64,000 nt of DNA, taken from NCBI GenBank assembly GCA_900315155.1, contig OMYB01000004.1:1-64000 (forward strand). The letters run 5' to 3'. Shown here one piece after another: positions 53,226 to 62,101 of the stretch. The notes under the pieces were generated by a model. It did no database searches. It was given only the letters and a program-made list of their open reading frames with translations, and was not told where the DNA came from. Positions within the stretch are counted from its first letter, which is position 1. Every line of letters starts with the position of its first letter. This DNA is from an uncultured Selenomonadales bacterium (lineage in GTDB: Bacteria > Bacillota > Negativicutes > Selenomonadales > Selenomonadaceae). The translations under genes were made by a program, and so were the position numbers.

Positions 53226-54695
53226 ATGCGTGATGTGGAGCAGATTGTGGGGGCACTGCGCGAGGGCAGGGCGCGGGAGGCTTTGACTTGGGTACGGGCG
53301 CTGCGCGATGAGGGCGGCGCACCGGCGTGGCGCGTCAATGAGCTGTTCGCAGCGTGCTTCCGCCAGCTCGGGGATGCCGAGGGCGCGGCGGCGGCACTTT
53401 GGCGCGCGGCACAGGCCGATACGGTGCTGCGCAGCCAGCGCGAGCATTATTCCGGGTATCTTTTCGCCCTGCACTACCTGCCAGACATCAGCGCCGAGGA
53501 CCTCGCCCAGGCCGCCCGCGGCTACGCCAGGTTCTATCGGGAACCGCTGCAGCAGGTATCATGGCAAAAGAAGGACAGTTTGCAGCTGCATGTGGGCTTT
53601 TTGGCCCCACATTTCTGCGACAGCTCGTCGGCCAGGTTTTATGAGGCGATGGTCGTGGGGCTGGCGGAGATGGGGCTCGAGGTTTCTCTGTATGCCCTGT
53701 CCAGCCGCGAGGATGCGTTTACGGGGCGTCTCCGGGACGAGGTTTCCCGCTATCGGGATCTGTCCGCCCTGTCGCTCACGGCTGCGGCGGAGGTGATCCG
53801 TGCGGATGGCGTGGATGTGCTCATCGACCTCGGCGGGCATGCGGAGGGCGGTGTGACGCTCATGGTGCTCGCGCATCGGCCGGCGCCGGTACAGATTACG
53901 GCGATCGGCTGGATCGATTCGACGGGCCTGGATTTCGTCGACGGCGTGCTGTCGGATGGGGTACTGGCTCCCGAGGGATCTGGTGAGGAAGCTTTTTTTT
54001 CGGAGCGGCTCGTCTGCGTGCCACAGGGCTGCCTCTGCTTTACGCCGACACAGGCGATGCGGGAGGCCAGGGCACGCATGGAGACCATCACCAGGGAACG
54101 CCTGACGTTCGGGTGTTTCCAGAATTTCCTCAAGGTCAACGATGCTGTGCTGCAGGCTTTTGCGGAGATCCTGCGCCAAGCTCCGTTGGCGCGGCTGATC
54201 CTGCAGGATGTCCTGCCCCTCGCGGAGCGGGCGGATGCCGTGCGGGAGCGGTGCGCGCAGGCCGGTCTCCCAATGGACCGCGTGACGGTGCGTCCGGGGC
54301 GGAAAGATTATCTGGAGGATTTCGAGGCGGTCGATGTTGTGCTCGATACGTTCCCTTATCCGGGCGGTTTCATGACGGCCCTGCCATGCTATCTCGGCCT
54401 GCCGGTCATCACAATCCGCGGCAGCCATGCGTGGGCGCGGTTCGGTGCAGCGGTTCTCACGGCCATGGGGCAGGCGGGGCAGGTCGTGGAGGATGTGGCG
54501 GCCTATATCCGTCAAGCCGTCCACTATGCCACAGAGCCGCAGGCACTATCCGCCCTGCGCACGGCCATCCGGCGTGACCCGGAAGATGGGGCGTATCCGA
54601 TGCGCACGGACCGGGAGGCGTATGCCAAGCGCCTGTATGCGGCCTTGCATGGCTTTTACCACGATAAGATGAAGCAGCTTCGTCAGGGAGAGTGA
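53226..54695 (+). CDS. O-GlcNAc-transferase-like (GT41) glycosyltransferase
   Basis: The 489-residue protein parallels the gene at 39648: a short helical N terminus (ALREGRAREALTWVRALRDE, QLGDAEGAAAALWRAA) and GT41 blocks LHVGFLAPHFCDSSSARFYEAM, DVLIDLGGHAEGGVTLMVLAHRPAPVQITAIGWIDSTGLDFVDG, LTFGCFQNFLKVNDAVLQAFAEIL, LDTFPYPGGFMTALPCYLGLPVITIRGSHAWARFG. A run of eight T at 53993-54000 lies in the coding frame. GGAGG precedes the ATG. The next gene overlaps by 4 bases. It may O-glycosylate a surface or flagellar protein; acceptor unknown. Confidence 0.85.
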   Translation: MRDVEQIVGALREGRAREALTWVRALRDEGGAPAWRVNELFAACFRQLGDAEGAAAALWRAAQADTVLRSQREHYSGYLFALHYLPDISAEDLAQAARGYARFYREPLQQVSWQKKDSLQLHVGFLAPHFCDSSSARFYEAMVVGLAEMGLEVSLYALSSREDAFTGRLRDEVSRYRDLSALSLTAAAEVIRADGVDVLIDLGGHAEGGVTLMVLAHRPAPVQITAIGWIDSTGLDFVDGVLSDGVLAPEGSGEEAFFSERLVCVPQGCLCFTPTQAMREARARMETITRERLTFGCFQNFLKVNDAVLQAFAEILRQAPLARLILQDVLPLAERADAVRERCAQAGLPMDRVTVRPGRKDYLEDFEAVDVVLDTFPYPGGFMTALPCYLGLPVITIRGSHAWARFGAAVLTAMGQAGQVVEDVAAYIRQAVHYATEPQALSALRTAIRRDPEDGAYPMRTDREAYAKRLYAALHGFYHDKMKQLRQGE

Positions 54696-55477
54696 CCGAT
54701 TTGATACGCGAAAATCCAAAACAACAGATCCGCCAGAGGAGGTTGGACCTGAGTGAGTTCCTGTTCCCGAGTCCGCTGCCCCTGCGCATCCTCACGGTCG
54801 ACAGTTCCCAGTACCTCCCACGCCTGCGGGCACTCTGCCCGCATGCCGCGGTGACGGCGTACGGGGATGGGAACAGCCTGGAGCAGGGCTCGTTTGACCT
54901 CGTGCTCGCGGAATCCATCTTTGCCGATGCGAAAGACCCCTATGATGCCCTCATGGAGCTGAGCCGCCTGCTCACGGATACGGGCACGCTGCTCGCGGCC
55001 TTTCCGAATGTGCGCTATCACGCTGTGCTCGAGGAGCTGCAGCGCGGCGAGTTCCCCGTGCGGGGACGGCATCTCTGGGCGAAAGCGGAGGTCGTGCGCA
55101 TCCTCGACGATACGCTGTTCAAGGAAATCGTCTTTGCCCCCGGTGTGCAGGATGAGGCGGACGCAGAGGAAAAGGCGTGGGCGGCGCTCGGCTTCGATGA
55201 CTATAGCCGCGACCTCGCGACGGAGGTCTGGCTCGTGAAGGCCTCGCGCTCGACGGCCGAGGTCGCGAACCTGAAGTCCCTGTACGACAAAAAGACCCGG
55301 GCCGAACTGGCCCGGATCCTTCACCGTATCGAGTATGATGTGAACCGTGCAGAAAATCGCCGCACCCTGCAGGCATTCTGCGAGGCGCATCAGATTTTCC
55401 CGGATTATTTACGAGACTTCATCCACAGCACCTGCGCACATCCGGAGCGCTTAATGGGCAGCGCCGAGGAAGATTAA
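54692..55477 (+). CDS. Methyltransferase-like protein of the GT41 operon
   Basis: A 261-residue protein with class I methyltransferase rhythm: LRILTVDSSQYLPRLRAL, FDLVLAESIFADAKDPYDALMELSRLLTDTGTLLAAFPNVRYHAVLEEL, and ILDDTLFKEIVF. The SAM-binding glycines are poorly conserved, so activity is uncertain. The C-terminal helical part (TRAELARILHRIEYDVNRAENRRTL) is unassigned. It starts with GTG overlapping the GT41 stop (translational coupling). Its end overlaps the convergent TauE/SafE gene by 27 bases. Probably part of the same glycosylation unit. Confidence 0.6.
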   Translation: MTDLIRENPKQQIRQRRLDLSEFLFPSPLPLRILTVDSSQYLPRLRALCPHAAVTAYGDGNSLEQGSFDLVLAESIFADAKDPYDALMELSRLLTDTGTLLAAFPNVRYHAVLEELQRGEFPVRGRHLWAKAEVVRILDDTLFKEIVFAPGVQDEADAEEKAWAALGFDDYSRDLATEVWLVKASRSTAEVANLKSLYDKKTRAELARILHRIEYDVNRAENRRTLQAFCEAHQIFPDYLRDFIHSTCAHPERLMGSAEED

Positions 55478-56254
55478 GCGGATGCCCAGCGCGAACATCG
55501 CGAGGGAGAGCAGGACGAGGATCATTTTACTCTTGGTCTTCTTCGAGATCTTTGCGCCGATCTGCGCGCCGATGGCGGCACCGACGGAGATGCTGATGGC
55601 CGGGATCCAGACGATGTGGTGCTGCAGGAAATGCGAAATCACACCGAACGCCGAGGAGCAGGCGAGGACGAAATGCGAGGTCGCCGTCGCGACGTGGACC
55701 GGGAAGCCGAGCAGGTAGATCATGAGCGGCACGTGGATGACGCCGCCGCCGATACCGAAGATGCTCGACAGGAAGCCGACGAAGAAGCTCACGAGGATAC
55801 CGAGGAAGCGCGGATACTGGAAGTCATCGGGAATATCCATGACGTCGGAATGCGGCTTGTGCGTCGAATTCCAGTACATGATGCACGCCATGAACAGCAG
55901 GAAGATACCGAAATAGAAGCTGAGTTTCGGCCCGCTGAAGCCGTCGACGATGGAGGCACCAAACCAGGCGCCCGGCAGCGTTGCGATGGCAAAGGGGATG
56001 GCCGCGTTGAAGTAAACGCGTTTCTGGCGGATGTAGGCCATCGTGCCGGAGAGGGCGTTCGCCATGACGACGACGAGCGACGTGCCCGCGATTTCAGCCG
56101 CTGTGTGGAAATACGGATAGATGCCGCCATCGCTGAGGAGCAGGATGAAGATCGGCACGCAGATGAGGCCGCCGCCGATACCGACGAGCGTGCCGAACGT
56201 GCCGACACCGACGCCGAGGATCAGGAACAGGATGGCCGCGATGAGTTGCGTCAA
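55451..56254 (-). CDS. TauE/SafE-family sulfite/sulfonate exporter-like protein
   Basis: This is a membrane protein of about 267 residues with eight or so hydrophobic segments. The family glycine-rich repeats occur twice: GVGTFGTLVGIGGGLICVPIFILLL and FFVGFLSSIFGIGGGVIHVPLMIYLL. It exports or takes up small sulfur or carboxylate anions; the substrate is not known. A TTG at 56254 is preferred because AAAGGA lies about 9 bases ahead. An ATG at 56299 is only about 5 bases past the TATAAT promoter (extended -10 TGCTATAAT at 56313-56305) and would be leaderless. Confidence 0.8.
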   Translation of the reverse strand: MTQLIAAILFLILGVGVGTFGTLVGIGGGLICVPIFILLLSDGGIYPYFHTAAEIAGTSLVVVMANALSGTMAYIRQKRVYFNAAIPFAIATLPGAWFGASIVDGFSGPKLSFYFGIFLLFMACIMYWNSTHKPHSDVMDIPDDFQYPRFLGILVSFFVGFLSSIFGIGGGVIHVPLMIYLLGFPVHVATATSHFVLACSSAFGVISHFLQHHIVWIPAISISVGAAIGAQIGAKISKKTKSKMILVLLSLAMFALGIRLIFLGAAH

Positions 56255-56318
56255 AGGTAACAAGTCCTTTCTGTATGTTTCCGTTATTACATGAATCAAA
56301 ATGCATTATAGCACGAAA

Positions 56319-56341
56319 AGCCGTATTTTAGAAATACGGCT
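56319..56341. terminator. Terminator between the LacI regulator and the exporter
   Basis: AGCCGTATTT (56319-56328) pairs with AAATACGGCT (56332-56341), a 10-bp stem and 3-base loop. T runs follow on both strands. It lies 31 bases past the stop of the minus-strand regulator and overlaps the exporter's promoter region. Confidence 0.75.
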
Positions 56342-56371
56342 TTTTCGCGTGGCATATATTTTTTTCGTCTA

Positions 56372-57364
56372 TCAAGGTTCTGGGAAACTTTCTCTATGCA
56401 CGATGACGGCGGGGTAGATGGTCTTCGAGGGGGCGGCGTGGTCGCCCTGCTCCAGGACCTTCGTGAGGACGTCGACGGCAGCGGGGCAGAGGATTTCGAG
56501 GCGGTTGTCGATGCTCGTGAGGGACGGCGTCGCGCATTCGGCGAGCACGGAGTTGTTGCAGCCGATGACGGGGAGCCGCAGGCCGTGCGAGGAGAGCGCC
56601 TTCTGCGCACCGATGGCGATGACATCCTCGGAGCCGACGATGGCGTCGAATGTCGCGCCCATTGTCATGAGGCGCTCGACCATCTTCCGCACGGCGAGGA
56701 GGTCGCGGTCGACCTGGCAGACGAGCTTATCGTCGTCCACGAGCCCGGCGGCCTCGAGTCCCTTGCGGTAGCCGCGCAGCTTGCGCTGGCCGCTGTAGGA
56801 GAGCCGGTCAAAGAGGTAGAGAATGCGCTTGCAGCCGCTTTTCGCGAGCTCCTGCACGCCCTGCGTGATGCCCTCAGCCTCGTCGCAGAGCACGCAGTAG
56901 ATATTCGGCAGCTCGATGAGGCTGTTGATCGTGATGATGGGGACCTCTTTCGCGACGGAGGCGAGATGGGCGTTGCTGCCCTCCTCGCGGTACGGCGAAC
57001 CGATGAGGATGATGGCGTCGACATGCTTCTTCAGCATGAGCTCGAGGTATTTCTTCTTGCCGCTGAGCTCGACGCCCGTGCAGCCGAGGATGACGTCCAG
57101 GCCGCGCTCGCGCAGGTCGTGCTCGACGAGGGAGACGGCCTTGGCATAGAAGGCGTCGGAAATATCGGTGCAGAGGATGCCGATCATTTTCATAGAGTTC
57201 AGCCCGAGCCCGCGCGCAAAGGGGTTCGGGGAGTAGTTCAGGTCCTGCATGGCCTGCAGGACTTTCTGCCGCGTCTTTTCGCTCACCTTGTCGCTGCCGT
57301 TGAGCACGCGCGAGACGGTGGCGATGGAGACGCCGCAGCTTTTTGCGATGTCGTAGATCGTCAT
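56372..57364 (-). CDS. LacI-family transcriptional regulator of uronate genes
   Basis: The 330-residue protein has a LacI N-terminal helix-turn-helix (TIYDIAKSCGVSIATVSRVLNGSDKVSEKTRQKV) and hinge (YSPNPFARGLG), followed by the sugar-binding domain (MIGILCTDISDAFYAKAVSLVEHDL, VDAIILIGSP, TFDAIVGSEDVIAIGAQKAL). GGGAGG lies ahead of the ATG. It is divergent from uxaC; operators in the shared gap (a TGTAAG-N2-CTTACA palindrome at 57531-57544) suggest it represses uxaCBA, with a galacturonate or glucuronate metabolite as inducer. Role by analogy with ExuR/UxuR-like control. Confidence 0.87.
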   Translation of the reverse strand: MTIYDIAKSCGVSIATVSRVLNGSDKVSEKTRQKVLQAMQDLNYSPNPFARGLGLNSMKMIGILCTDISDAFYAKAVSLVEHDLRERGLDVILGCTGVELSGKKKYLELMLKKHVDAIILIGSPYREEGSNAHLASVAKEVPIITINSLIELPNIYCVLCDEAEGITQGVQELAKSGCKRILYLFDRLSYSGQRKLRGYRKGLEAAGLVDDDKLVCQVDRDLLAVRKMVERLMTMGATFDAIVGSEDVIAIGAQKALSSHGLRLPVIGCNNSVLAECATPSLTSIDNRLEILCPAAVDVLTKVLEQGDHAAPSKTIYPAVIVHRESFPEP

Positions 57365-57417
57365 ATGGGTTTTCCTCCCTGGTTTATGTTAAGGGCTTAC
57401 AATCCTGTGTTCTCTTT

Positions 57418-57446
57418 AGTATAAGCCTTTTCGATGTTTTTGACAA
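57418..57446 (-). promoter_or_regulatory. Promoter of the LacI regulator
   Basis: Read on the minus strand, TTGTCA (57446-57441), 17 bases and TATACT (57423-57418). A half-operator CTTACAA (57397-57403) lies downstream, so the gene may be self-repressed. Confidence 0.7.
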
Positions 57447-57495
57447 TTCCCTCTTTCATTGAATTTATTTTTTATCCGATTATTGCCGAAATGGA

Positions 57496-57544
57496 TTGAC
57501 AATTCCTAGCAATAGCGATACAATAAGAATTGTAAGAGCTTACA
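57496..57544 (+). promoter_or_regulatory. Promoter and operator of the uxaCBA operon
   Basis: TTGACA (57496-57501), an exact 17-base spacer and TACAAT (57519-57524) are followed at the expected start site by the palindrome TGTAAGAGCTTACA (57531-57544). This is close to the classic LacI-family consensus TGTAAGCGCTTACA. A bound repressor would block transcription. Confidence 0.85.
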
Positions 57545-57622
57545 GAAACAATTTGATAAAAATGTAAACCCGGGTGTAATATATGAAGACATCCGATTGT
57601 TCCAAGTGAAGGAGAGAGCATC

Positions 57623-59035
57623 ATGAGAAAGTTTATGGATGAAGATTTCCTGCTCGAGACCGAGACGGCGAAGAAGCTGTTCCACGAGCACGCAGCGAAG
57701 ATGCCGATCATCGACTACCACTGCCACATTTCCCCGCAGGAGATCGCGGAGGACCGCCGGTTCGAGAACATCACGCAGGTCTGGCTCGGCGGCGACCATT
57801 ATAAATGGCGCCTGATCCGCTCGAACGGCGTCGAGGAGAAGTACATCACGGGCACGGCTTCCACGGCACGCGAGAAGTTCCAAAAGTTCGCCGAGGCCCT
57901 GCCGCGCGCGATCGGCAACCCGCTTTATCACTGGACGCACCTCGAACTCCAGCGCTATTTCCACTGCGACAAGCAGCTGAACGGTGACACGGCAGAGGAA
58001 ATCTGGGATCTCTGCAACAAGCGCCTGCAGGATCCGGATATGACGGTCCAGGGCATCATCAAGCAGTCGAACGTCAAGGTCATCTGCACGACGGATGATC
58101 CGGCGGATGACCTCAAATGGCACAAGAAGATCGCCGAGGAAGGCAAGTGCAGTGCGAAGGTCCTCCCGGCCATGCGTCCGGACGCTGCGATGCGCATCGA
58201 GAAACCGGAGTGGGCCAACTACATGCTCTACAAACTGGCTCCGGCTGCCGGCATGGAGGAGATCACGACGATGCAGGACATCCGCGATGCCCTCGCAAAA
58301 CGCATCGAGTATTTCGAATCTATGGGCTGCCGCGCATCCGACCATGCGCTCGAGTATTGCTTCTACACGCCGGCAACGGAGGAGCAGCTCGATGATATCG
58401 TCGGCAAGGTTATCAACGGTAAAGGCGAGCCGACGAAGAAAGAGCAGGAGCAGTACAAGACGGCGCTGCTGCTGTTCCTCGGCCAGCAGTATGCACGCCT
58501 CGGATGGCCGATGCAGATCCACTACAGCGCACTGCGCGACAACAACTCCAATATGTACGCGAAACTCGGCCCGGATACCGGCTTCGACTGCATCGCGACG
58601 TACAACTGCGGCGAGGGCCTCGTCCACCTCATGGATGCCCTCAACAAGCGCGAAGCTCTGCCGAAGATGATCATCTACTCGCTGAACCCGGCCGACAACG
58701 CCATGATCGGCACGATCCTCGGCTCGTTCCAGGGCCCTGAGGTCCCAGGCAAGATCCAGCAGGGCGCTGCCTGGTGGTTCAACGACACGAAGTCCGGCAT
58801 GGAGGCACAGCTCCAGAACGTCGGCAACCTCTCCGTGCTTGGCAACATCGTCGGCATGCTGACGGATTCGCGTTCGTTCCTCTCCTACACGCGTCATGAG
58901 TACTACCGCCGCATCCTCTGCAACTTCATCGGCAACCTCGTCGAGAGCGGTCAGTACCCGGCCGACATGGAGTTCCTCGGAAAGATTGTCGAGGACATCA
59001 GCTACAACAACGCAAAACGCTATTTCGGTTTCTGA
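57623..59035 (+). CDS. uxaC: Uronate isomerase
   Basis: UxaC isomerises D-glucuronate to D-fructuronate and D-galacturonate to D-tagaturonate. The 470-residue TIM-barrel amidohydrolase-like protein contains PIIDYHCHISPQEIAEDRRFENITQVWLGGDHYKWRLIRSNGV at the N terminus (HxH metal motif), VKVICTTDDPADDLKWH, GWPMQIHYSALRDNN and the late GAAWWFNDTKSGMEAQL. All are family hallmarks, and the length fits (about 470). GAAGGAG precedes the ATG. It heads a three-gene operon with its own promoter and repressor site. Confidence 0.97.
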   Translation: MRKFMDEDFLLETETAKKLFHEHAAKMPIIDYHCHISPQEIAEDRRFENITQVWLGGDHYKWRLIRSNGVEEKYITGTASTAREKFQKFAEALPRAIGNPLYHWTHLELQRYFHCDKQLNGDTAEEIWDLCNKRLQDPDMTVQGIIKQSNVKVICTTDDPADDLKWHKKIAEEGKCSAKVLPAMRPDAAMRIEKPEWANYMLYKLAPAAGMEEITTMQDIRDALAKRIEYFESMGCRASDHALEYCFYTPATEEQLDDIVGKVINGKGEPTKKEQEQYKTALLLFLGQQYARLGWPMQIHYSALRDNNSNMYAKLGPDTGFDCIATYNCGEGLVHLMDALNKREALPKMIIYSLNPADNAMIGTILGSFQGPEVPGKIQQGAAWWFNDTKSGMEAQLQNVGNLSVLGNIVGMLTDSRSFLSYTRHEYYRRILCNFIGNLVESGQYPADMEFLGKIVEDISYNNAKRYFGF

Positions 59036-59050
59036 GGAGAGGCATAAAAG

Positions 59051-60517
59051 ATGCAGAACATCGTAGATTTGTATAAACAGGAAAAGCATCCGACGCGGGT
59101 GCTGCAGTTCGGCGAGGGCAACTTCCTCCGCGCGTTCGTGGACTACGCCATCGACGTGGCGAACGAGGAGAAAGGCTTTGATGCGGACGTGTCGATCGTG
59201 ATGCCGCGCGCGAAGAAGCACAACGAGCGCTTCGACAAGCAGAAGAACCTCTACACGGTCCTGCTGCGCGGCCAGAAAGACGGCAAGGCGTACAAGGAGA
59301 ACCGCGTTATCACGTGCATCAACGAGGTCATCGGCGCCTACTGCGACTACGACCGCTTCATGGAGCTCGCCGCGTGCGAGACGCTCGAGTACGTCGTCTC
59401 CAATACGACCGAGGCCGGCATCGTCTTCAGCGATGCGGACAAGTTCGATGACTGCCCGCCGGCCACGTTCCCGGCGAAGCTCACGAAGTTCCTGTTTGCG
59501 CGCTATCAGGCATTTGACGGCGCGAAGGACAAGGGCCTCATCATGCTGCCGGTCGAGCTCATCGACCACAACGGCGAGGCGCTCAAGAAATGCGTGCTCC
59601 AGTACGCCGACCTCTGGAAGCTCGAAGATGGTTTCAAGGCATGGCTCGAGGATGCCTGTCCGTTCGTGAGCACGCTCGTCGATCGCATCGTCGCGGGCTA
59701 TCCGCGCGAACAGGCGGCGGACTATGAAAAGGAAATCGGCTATACGGACTGCCTCCTCGACCAGGCGGAGCCGTTCGGCCTCTGGGTCATCGGCGCGCCG
59801 GAGCTCCGGGACAAGCTGCCGCTGAACTCCGACAAGCTCCACGTCGAGTTCTCGAGTGACATCGACAAATTCAAAGAGCAGAAAGTCCGCATCCTCAATG
59901 GTGCGCACACGTCCATGGTCATCGGCGCCTACCTCGCCGGCCTCGACTACGTCGGGCAGTGCATGGCGGATCCCGTCGTGCGCAAGCAGCTCGACCAGTC
60001 TGTCTACGGCGAGATCGTGCCGACCGTGCACCTGCCGGAGGAAAAGGCGAAAGCCTTTGCGGACGCGGTCTTCGAGCGTTTCGAGAACCCGTTCGTCAAC
60101 CATGCTCTGCTCTCCATCTCGCTGAACTCCCTCTCGAAATGGCGCGCTCGTGTGCTGCCGACGCTGAAAGACAGTCTCGCGAACACGGGCAGTCTCCCGA
60201 AATGGCTCACGTATTCGTTTGCCGCACTCCTCGCGTTCTACCATACGGCGGAGAAAGGCGACGGCTGCCTCGTCGCAAAGCGCGCTGCGGGCGATACCTA
60301 CGAAATCCACGACGATGCGGATAAGCTCGAGAAGGTCGCGGCATGGGCAGCGGGCGACGACAAGGACTATGTCCACAGCATCATGAGCCAGGCAGATTGG
60401 TGGGGCGAAGACCTCACGAAGATCGCGGGCTTTGAGGCGAAGGTCGCCGAGCATTTCGCCCGCATCCAGGAGATCGGTGCGAAGGCGCACATCGAGGAAC
60501 TCGGAAAGCAGGCATAA
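59051..60517 (+). CDS. uxaB: Tagaturonate reductase (altronate oxidoreductase)
   Basis: UxaB reduces D-tagaturonate to D-altronate with NADH. The 488-residue protein is of the long-chain mannitol dehydrogenase family. The N terminus VLQFGEGNFLRAFVDYAIDVANEEKGF binds NAD, followed by MLPVELIDHNGEALKKCVLQYA. The catalytic region VRILNGAHTSMVIGAYLAGL carries the K.ILN.AH motif. FVNHALLSISLNSLSKWRARVLPTL is also family-typical. It lies 15 bases after uxaC and 2 bases before uxaA, which favours UxaB over UxuB (mannonate oxidoreductase). Confidence 0.93.
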   Translation: MQNIVDLYKQEKHPTRVLQFGEGNFLRAFVDYAIDVANEEKGFDADVSIVMPRAKKHNERFDKQKNLYTVLLRGQKDGKAYKENRVITCINEVIGAYCDYDRFMELAACETLEYVVSNTTEAGIVFSDADKFDDCPPATFPAKLTKFLFARYQAFDGAKDKGLIMLPVELIDHNGEALKKCVLQYADLWKLEDGFKAWLEDACPFVSTLVDRIVAGYPREQAADYEKEIGYTDCLLDQAEPFGLWVIGAPELRDKLPLNSDKLHVEFSSDIDKFKEQKVRILNGAHTSMVIGAYLAGLDYVGQCMADPVVRKQLDQSVYGEIVPTVHLPEEKAKAFADAVFERFENPFVNHALLSISLNSLSKWRARVLPTLKDSLANTGSLPKWLTYSFAALLAFYHTAEKGDGCLVAKRAAGDTYEIHDDADKLEKVAAWAAGDDKDYVHSIMSQADWWGEDLTKIAGFEAKVAEHFARIQEIGAKAHIEELGKQA

Positions 60518-60519
60518 GT

Positions 60520-62019
60520 ATGGCAGAACTGAAACTTTTCCGCATCCATCCCGAAGATAACGTCGCCGTGGCCGTGAGCCCCATCAAGAAGGGCGAGACC
60601 GTCACTCTGGGCGGGCAGGCCTATACGCCGCTCGGCGATATCCCGGCCGGGCATAAAATGGCCATCCAGCCCATCAAAAAAGGCGAGGATGTCGTGAAAT
60701 ACGGCTTCCCCATCGGCACGGCCAAGGAAGATGTCGAGCCGGGCACGTGGATGCACACGCACAACGTCAAGAGCAAGCTCGGTGACCTGCTGGACTACAA
60801 GTATGAGCCGGCAAAGGCACATCACACGGAGGTGAAGCTCGATAAAAACTATACGTTTGACGGCTACCTGCGCGAGGACGGCCGCGTCGGCATCCGCAAC
60901 GAGGTCTGGATCATCCCGACCGTCGGCTGCGTGAACGCCATCGCGCGCACGATCGAGAGCCAGAGCCAGTCCTTTCAGACCGACCACATCGACGGCATTT
61001 TCGCGTACAGCCATCCGCATGGCTGCTCGCAGCTTGACGGGGACCAGGAGCGCACGCAGAAAATCCTCTCCGGCCTCGTACACAGTCCGAATGCCGGCGC
61101 CGTGCTTGTGCTCTCGCTCGGCTGCGAGAACAACCAGGTCGCGCTCATGAAGCAGGCCATCGGCGACTACAACCCCGAGCGCGTGAAATTCCTCGTCTGC
61201 CAGGACGTCGAGGACGAGATCGCCGAGGGCGTGAAGCTCGTCAAAGAGCTTTGCGCCTACGCCGACCGGTTCACGCGCACGCCGCAGCCGCTCGGCAAGC
61301 TCACGATCGGTCTGAAATGCGGCGGCAGCGATGGTTTCTCCGGCATCACGGCGAACCCGCTCGTCGGCTCCATCGCGAACAAAGTCACGGCCGCGGGCGG
61401 CACGGCTATCCTCACGGAGGTCCCGGAGATGTTCGGCGCCGAGACGCTGCTCATGAACCGCTGCAAGGATGAGGCGACGTTCCAGAAGACCGTCAACCTC
61501 ATCAACGGGTTCAAGGAATACTTCATGCGCTACGGCGAGAAGATCAACGAAAACCCGTCGCCGGGCAACAAAGAAGGCGGCATCACGACGCTCGAGGACA
61601 AGAGCCTCGGCTGCGTGCAGAAGGGCGGCACGGCTCCGGTCATGGACGTCCTGAGCTACGGCGACCGCGCCCACGAACAGGGCCTCCTGCTCCTGCAGGG
61701 CCCGGGCAACGACCTCGTTGCGGCCAACGCCCTCGCGGCAGCCGGCTGCGACATGGTCCTCTTTACGACCGGCCGCGGCACGCCGTTCGCCTGCCCCGTG
61801 CCGACTGTGAAAATCGCGAGTAACTCCCGCCTCGCCGCGCATAAGAAGAACTGGATCGACTTCAACGCCGGCCAGCTCATCGAAGGCCGTTCCATGGATG
61901 CGGTCAGCGAAGATTTCCTCCAGTACATCCTCGACGTCGCCTCCGGCCGCAAGCAGGCCAAGAGCGAGAAACTCGACAAGCACGAGCTCGCCATCTTCAA
62001 AGACGGTGTAACCCTGTAA
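60520..62019 (+). CDS. uxaA: Altronate dehydratase
   Basis: UxaA dehydrates D-altronate to KDG. The 499-residue protein has an N-terminal SAF domain (DNVAVAVSPIKKGETV; IPAGHKMAIQPIKKGEDVVKYGFPIG, residues 1-95) and the large C-terminal catalytic domain, with VGIRNEVWIIPTVGCVN, HPHGCSQLDGDQERT, LSLGCENNQVALMKQA, GLKCGGSDGFSGITANPLVG and LFTTGRGTPFACPVPTVKIASN. These contain the conserved cysteines for the metal or iron centre. Length matches the family. It ends the operon; a terminator follows. Its KDG product is taken on by KdgK and KdgA encoded about 14 kb upstream. Confidence 0.95.
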   Translation: MAELKLFRIHPEDNVAVAVSPIKKGETVTLGGQAYTPLGDIPAGHKMAIQPIKKGEDVVKYGFPIGTAKEDVEPGTWMHTHNVKSKLGDLLDYKYEPAKAHHTEVKLDKNYTFDGYLREDGRVGIRNEVWIIPTVGCVNAIARTIESQSQSFQTDHIDGIFAYSHPHGCSQLDGDQERTQKILSGLVHSPNAGAVLVLSLGCENNQVALMKQAIGDYNPERVKFLVCQDVEDEIAEGVKLVKELCAYADRFTRTPQPLGKLTIGLKCGGSDGFSGITANPLVGSIANKVTAAGGTAILTEVPEMFGAETLLMNRCKDEATFQKTVNLINGFKEYFMRYGEKINENPSPGNKEGGITTLEDKSLGCVQKGGTAPVMDVLSYGDRAHEQGLLLLQGPGNDLVAANALAAAGCDMVLFTTGRGTPFACPVPTVKIASNSRLAAHKKNWIDFNAGQLIEGRSMDAVSEDFLQYILDVASGRKQAKSEKLDKHELAIFKDGVTL

Positions 62020-62024
62020 AATAA

Positions 62025-62067
62025 AAGGGCTGTTGCATAAGTGATAACTCACTCGTGCACAGCCCTT
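62025..62067. terminator. Terminator of the uxaCBA operon
   Basis: AAGGGCTGT (62025-62033) pairs with ACAGCCCTT (62059-62067), with a longer imperfect inner stem; ATTTTAT follows. It also lies just past the stop of the minus-strand ATPase gene and may serve both. Confidence 0.75.
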
Positions 62068-62101
62068 ATTTTATGGCGAACTATGGCTAATGCATGTGAT
62101 C

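Noticed and set aside
57506-60490. Long open frame on the minus strand (994 codons)
   Set aside because: It is opposite uxaC and uxaB, both secure. The translation is rich in Arg/Val/Asp/Leu without any domain, an antisense artefact of codon bias.
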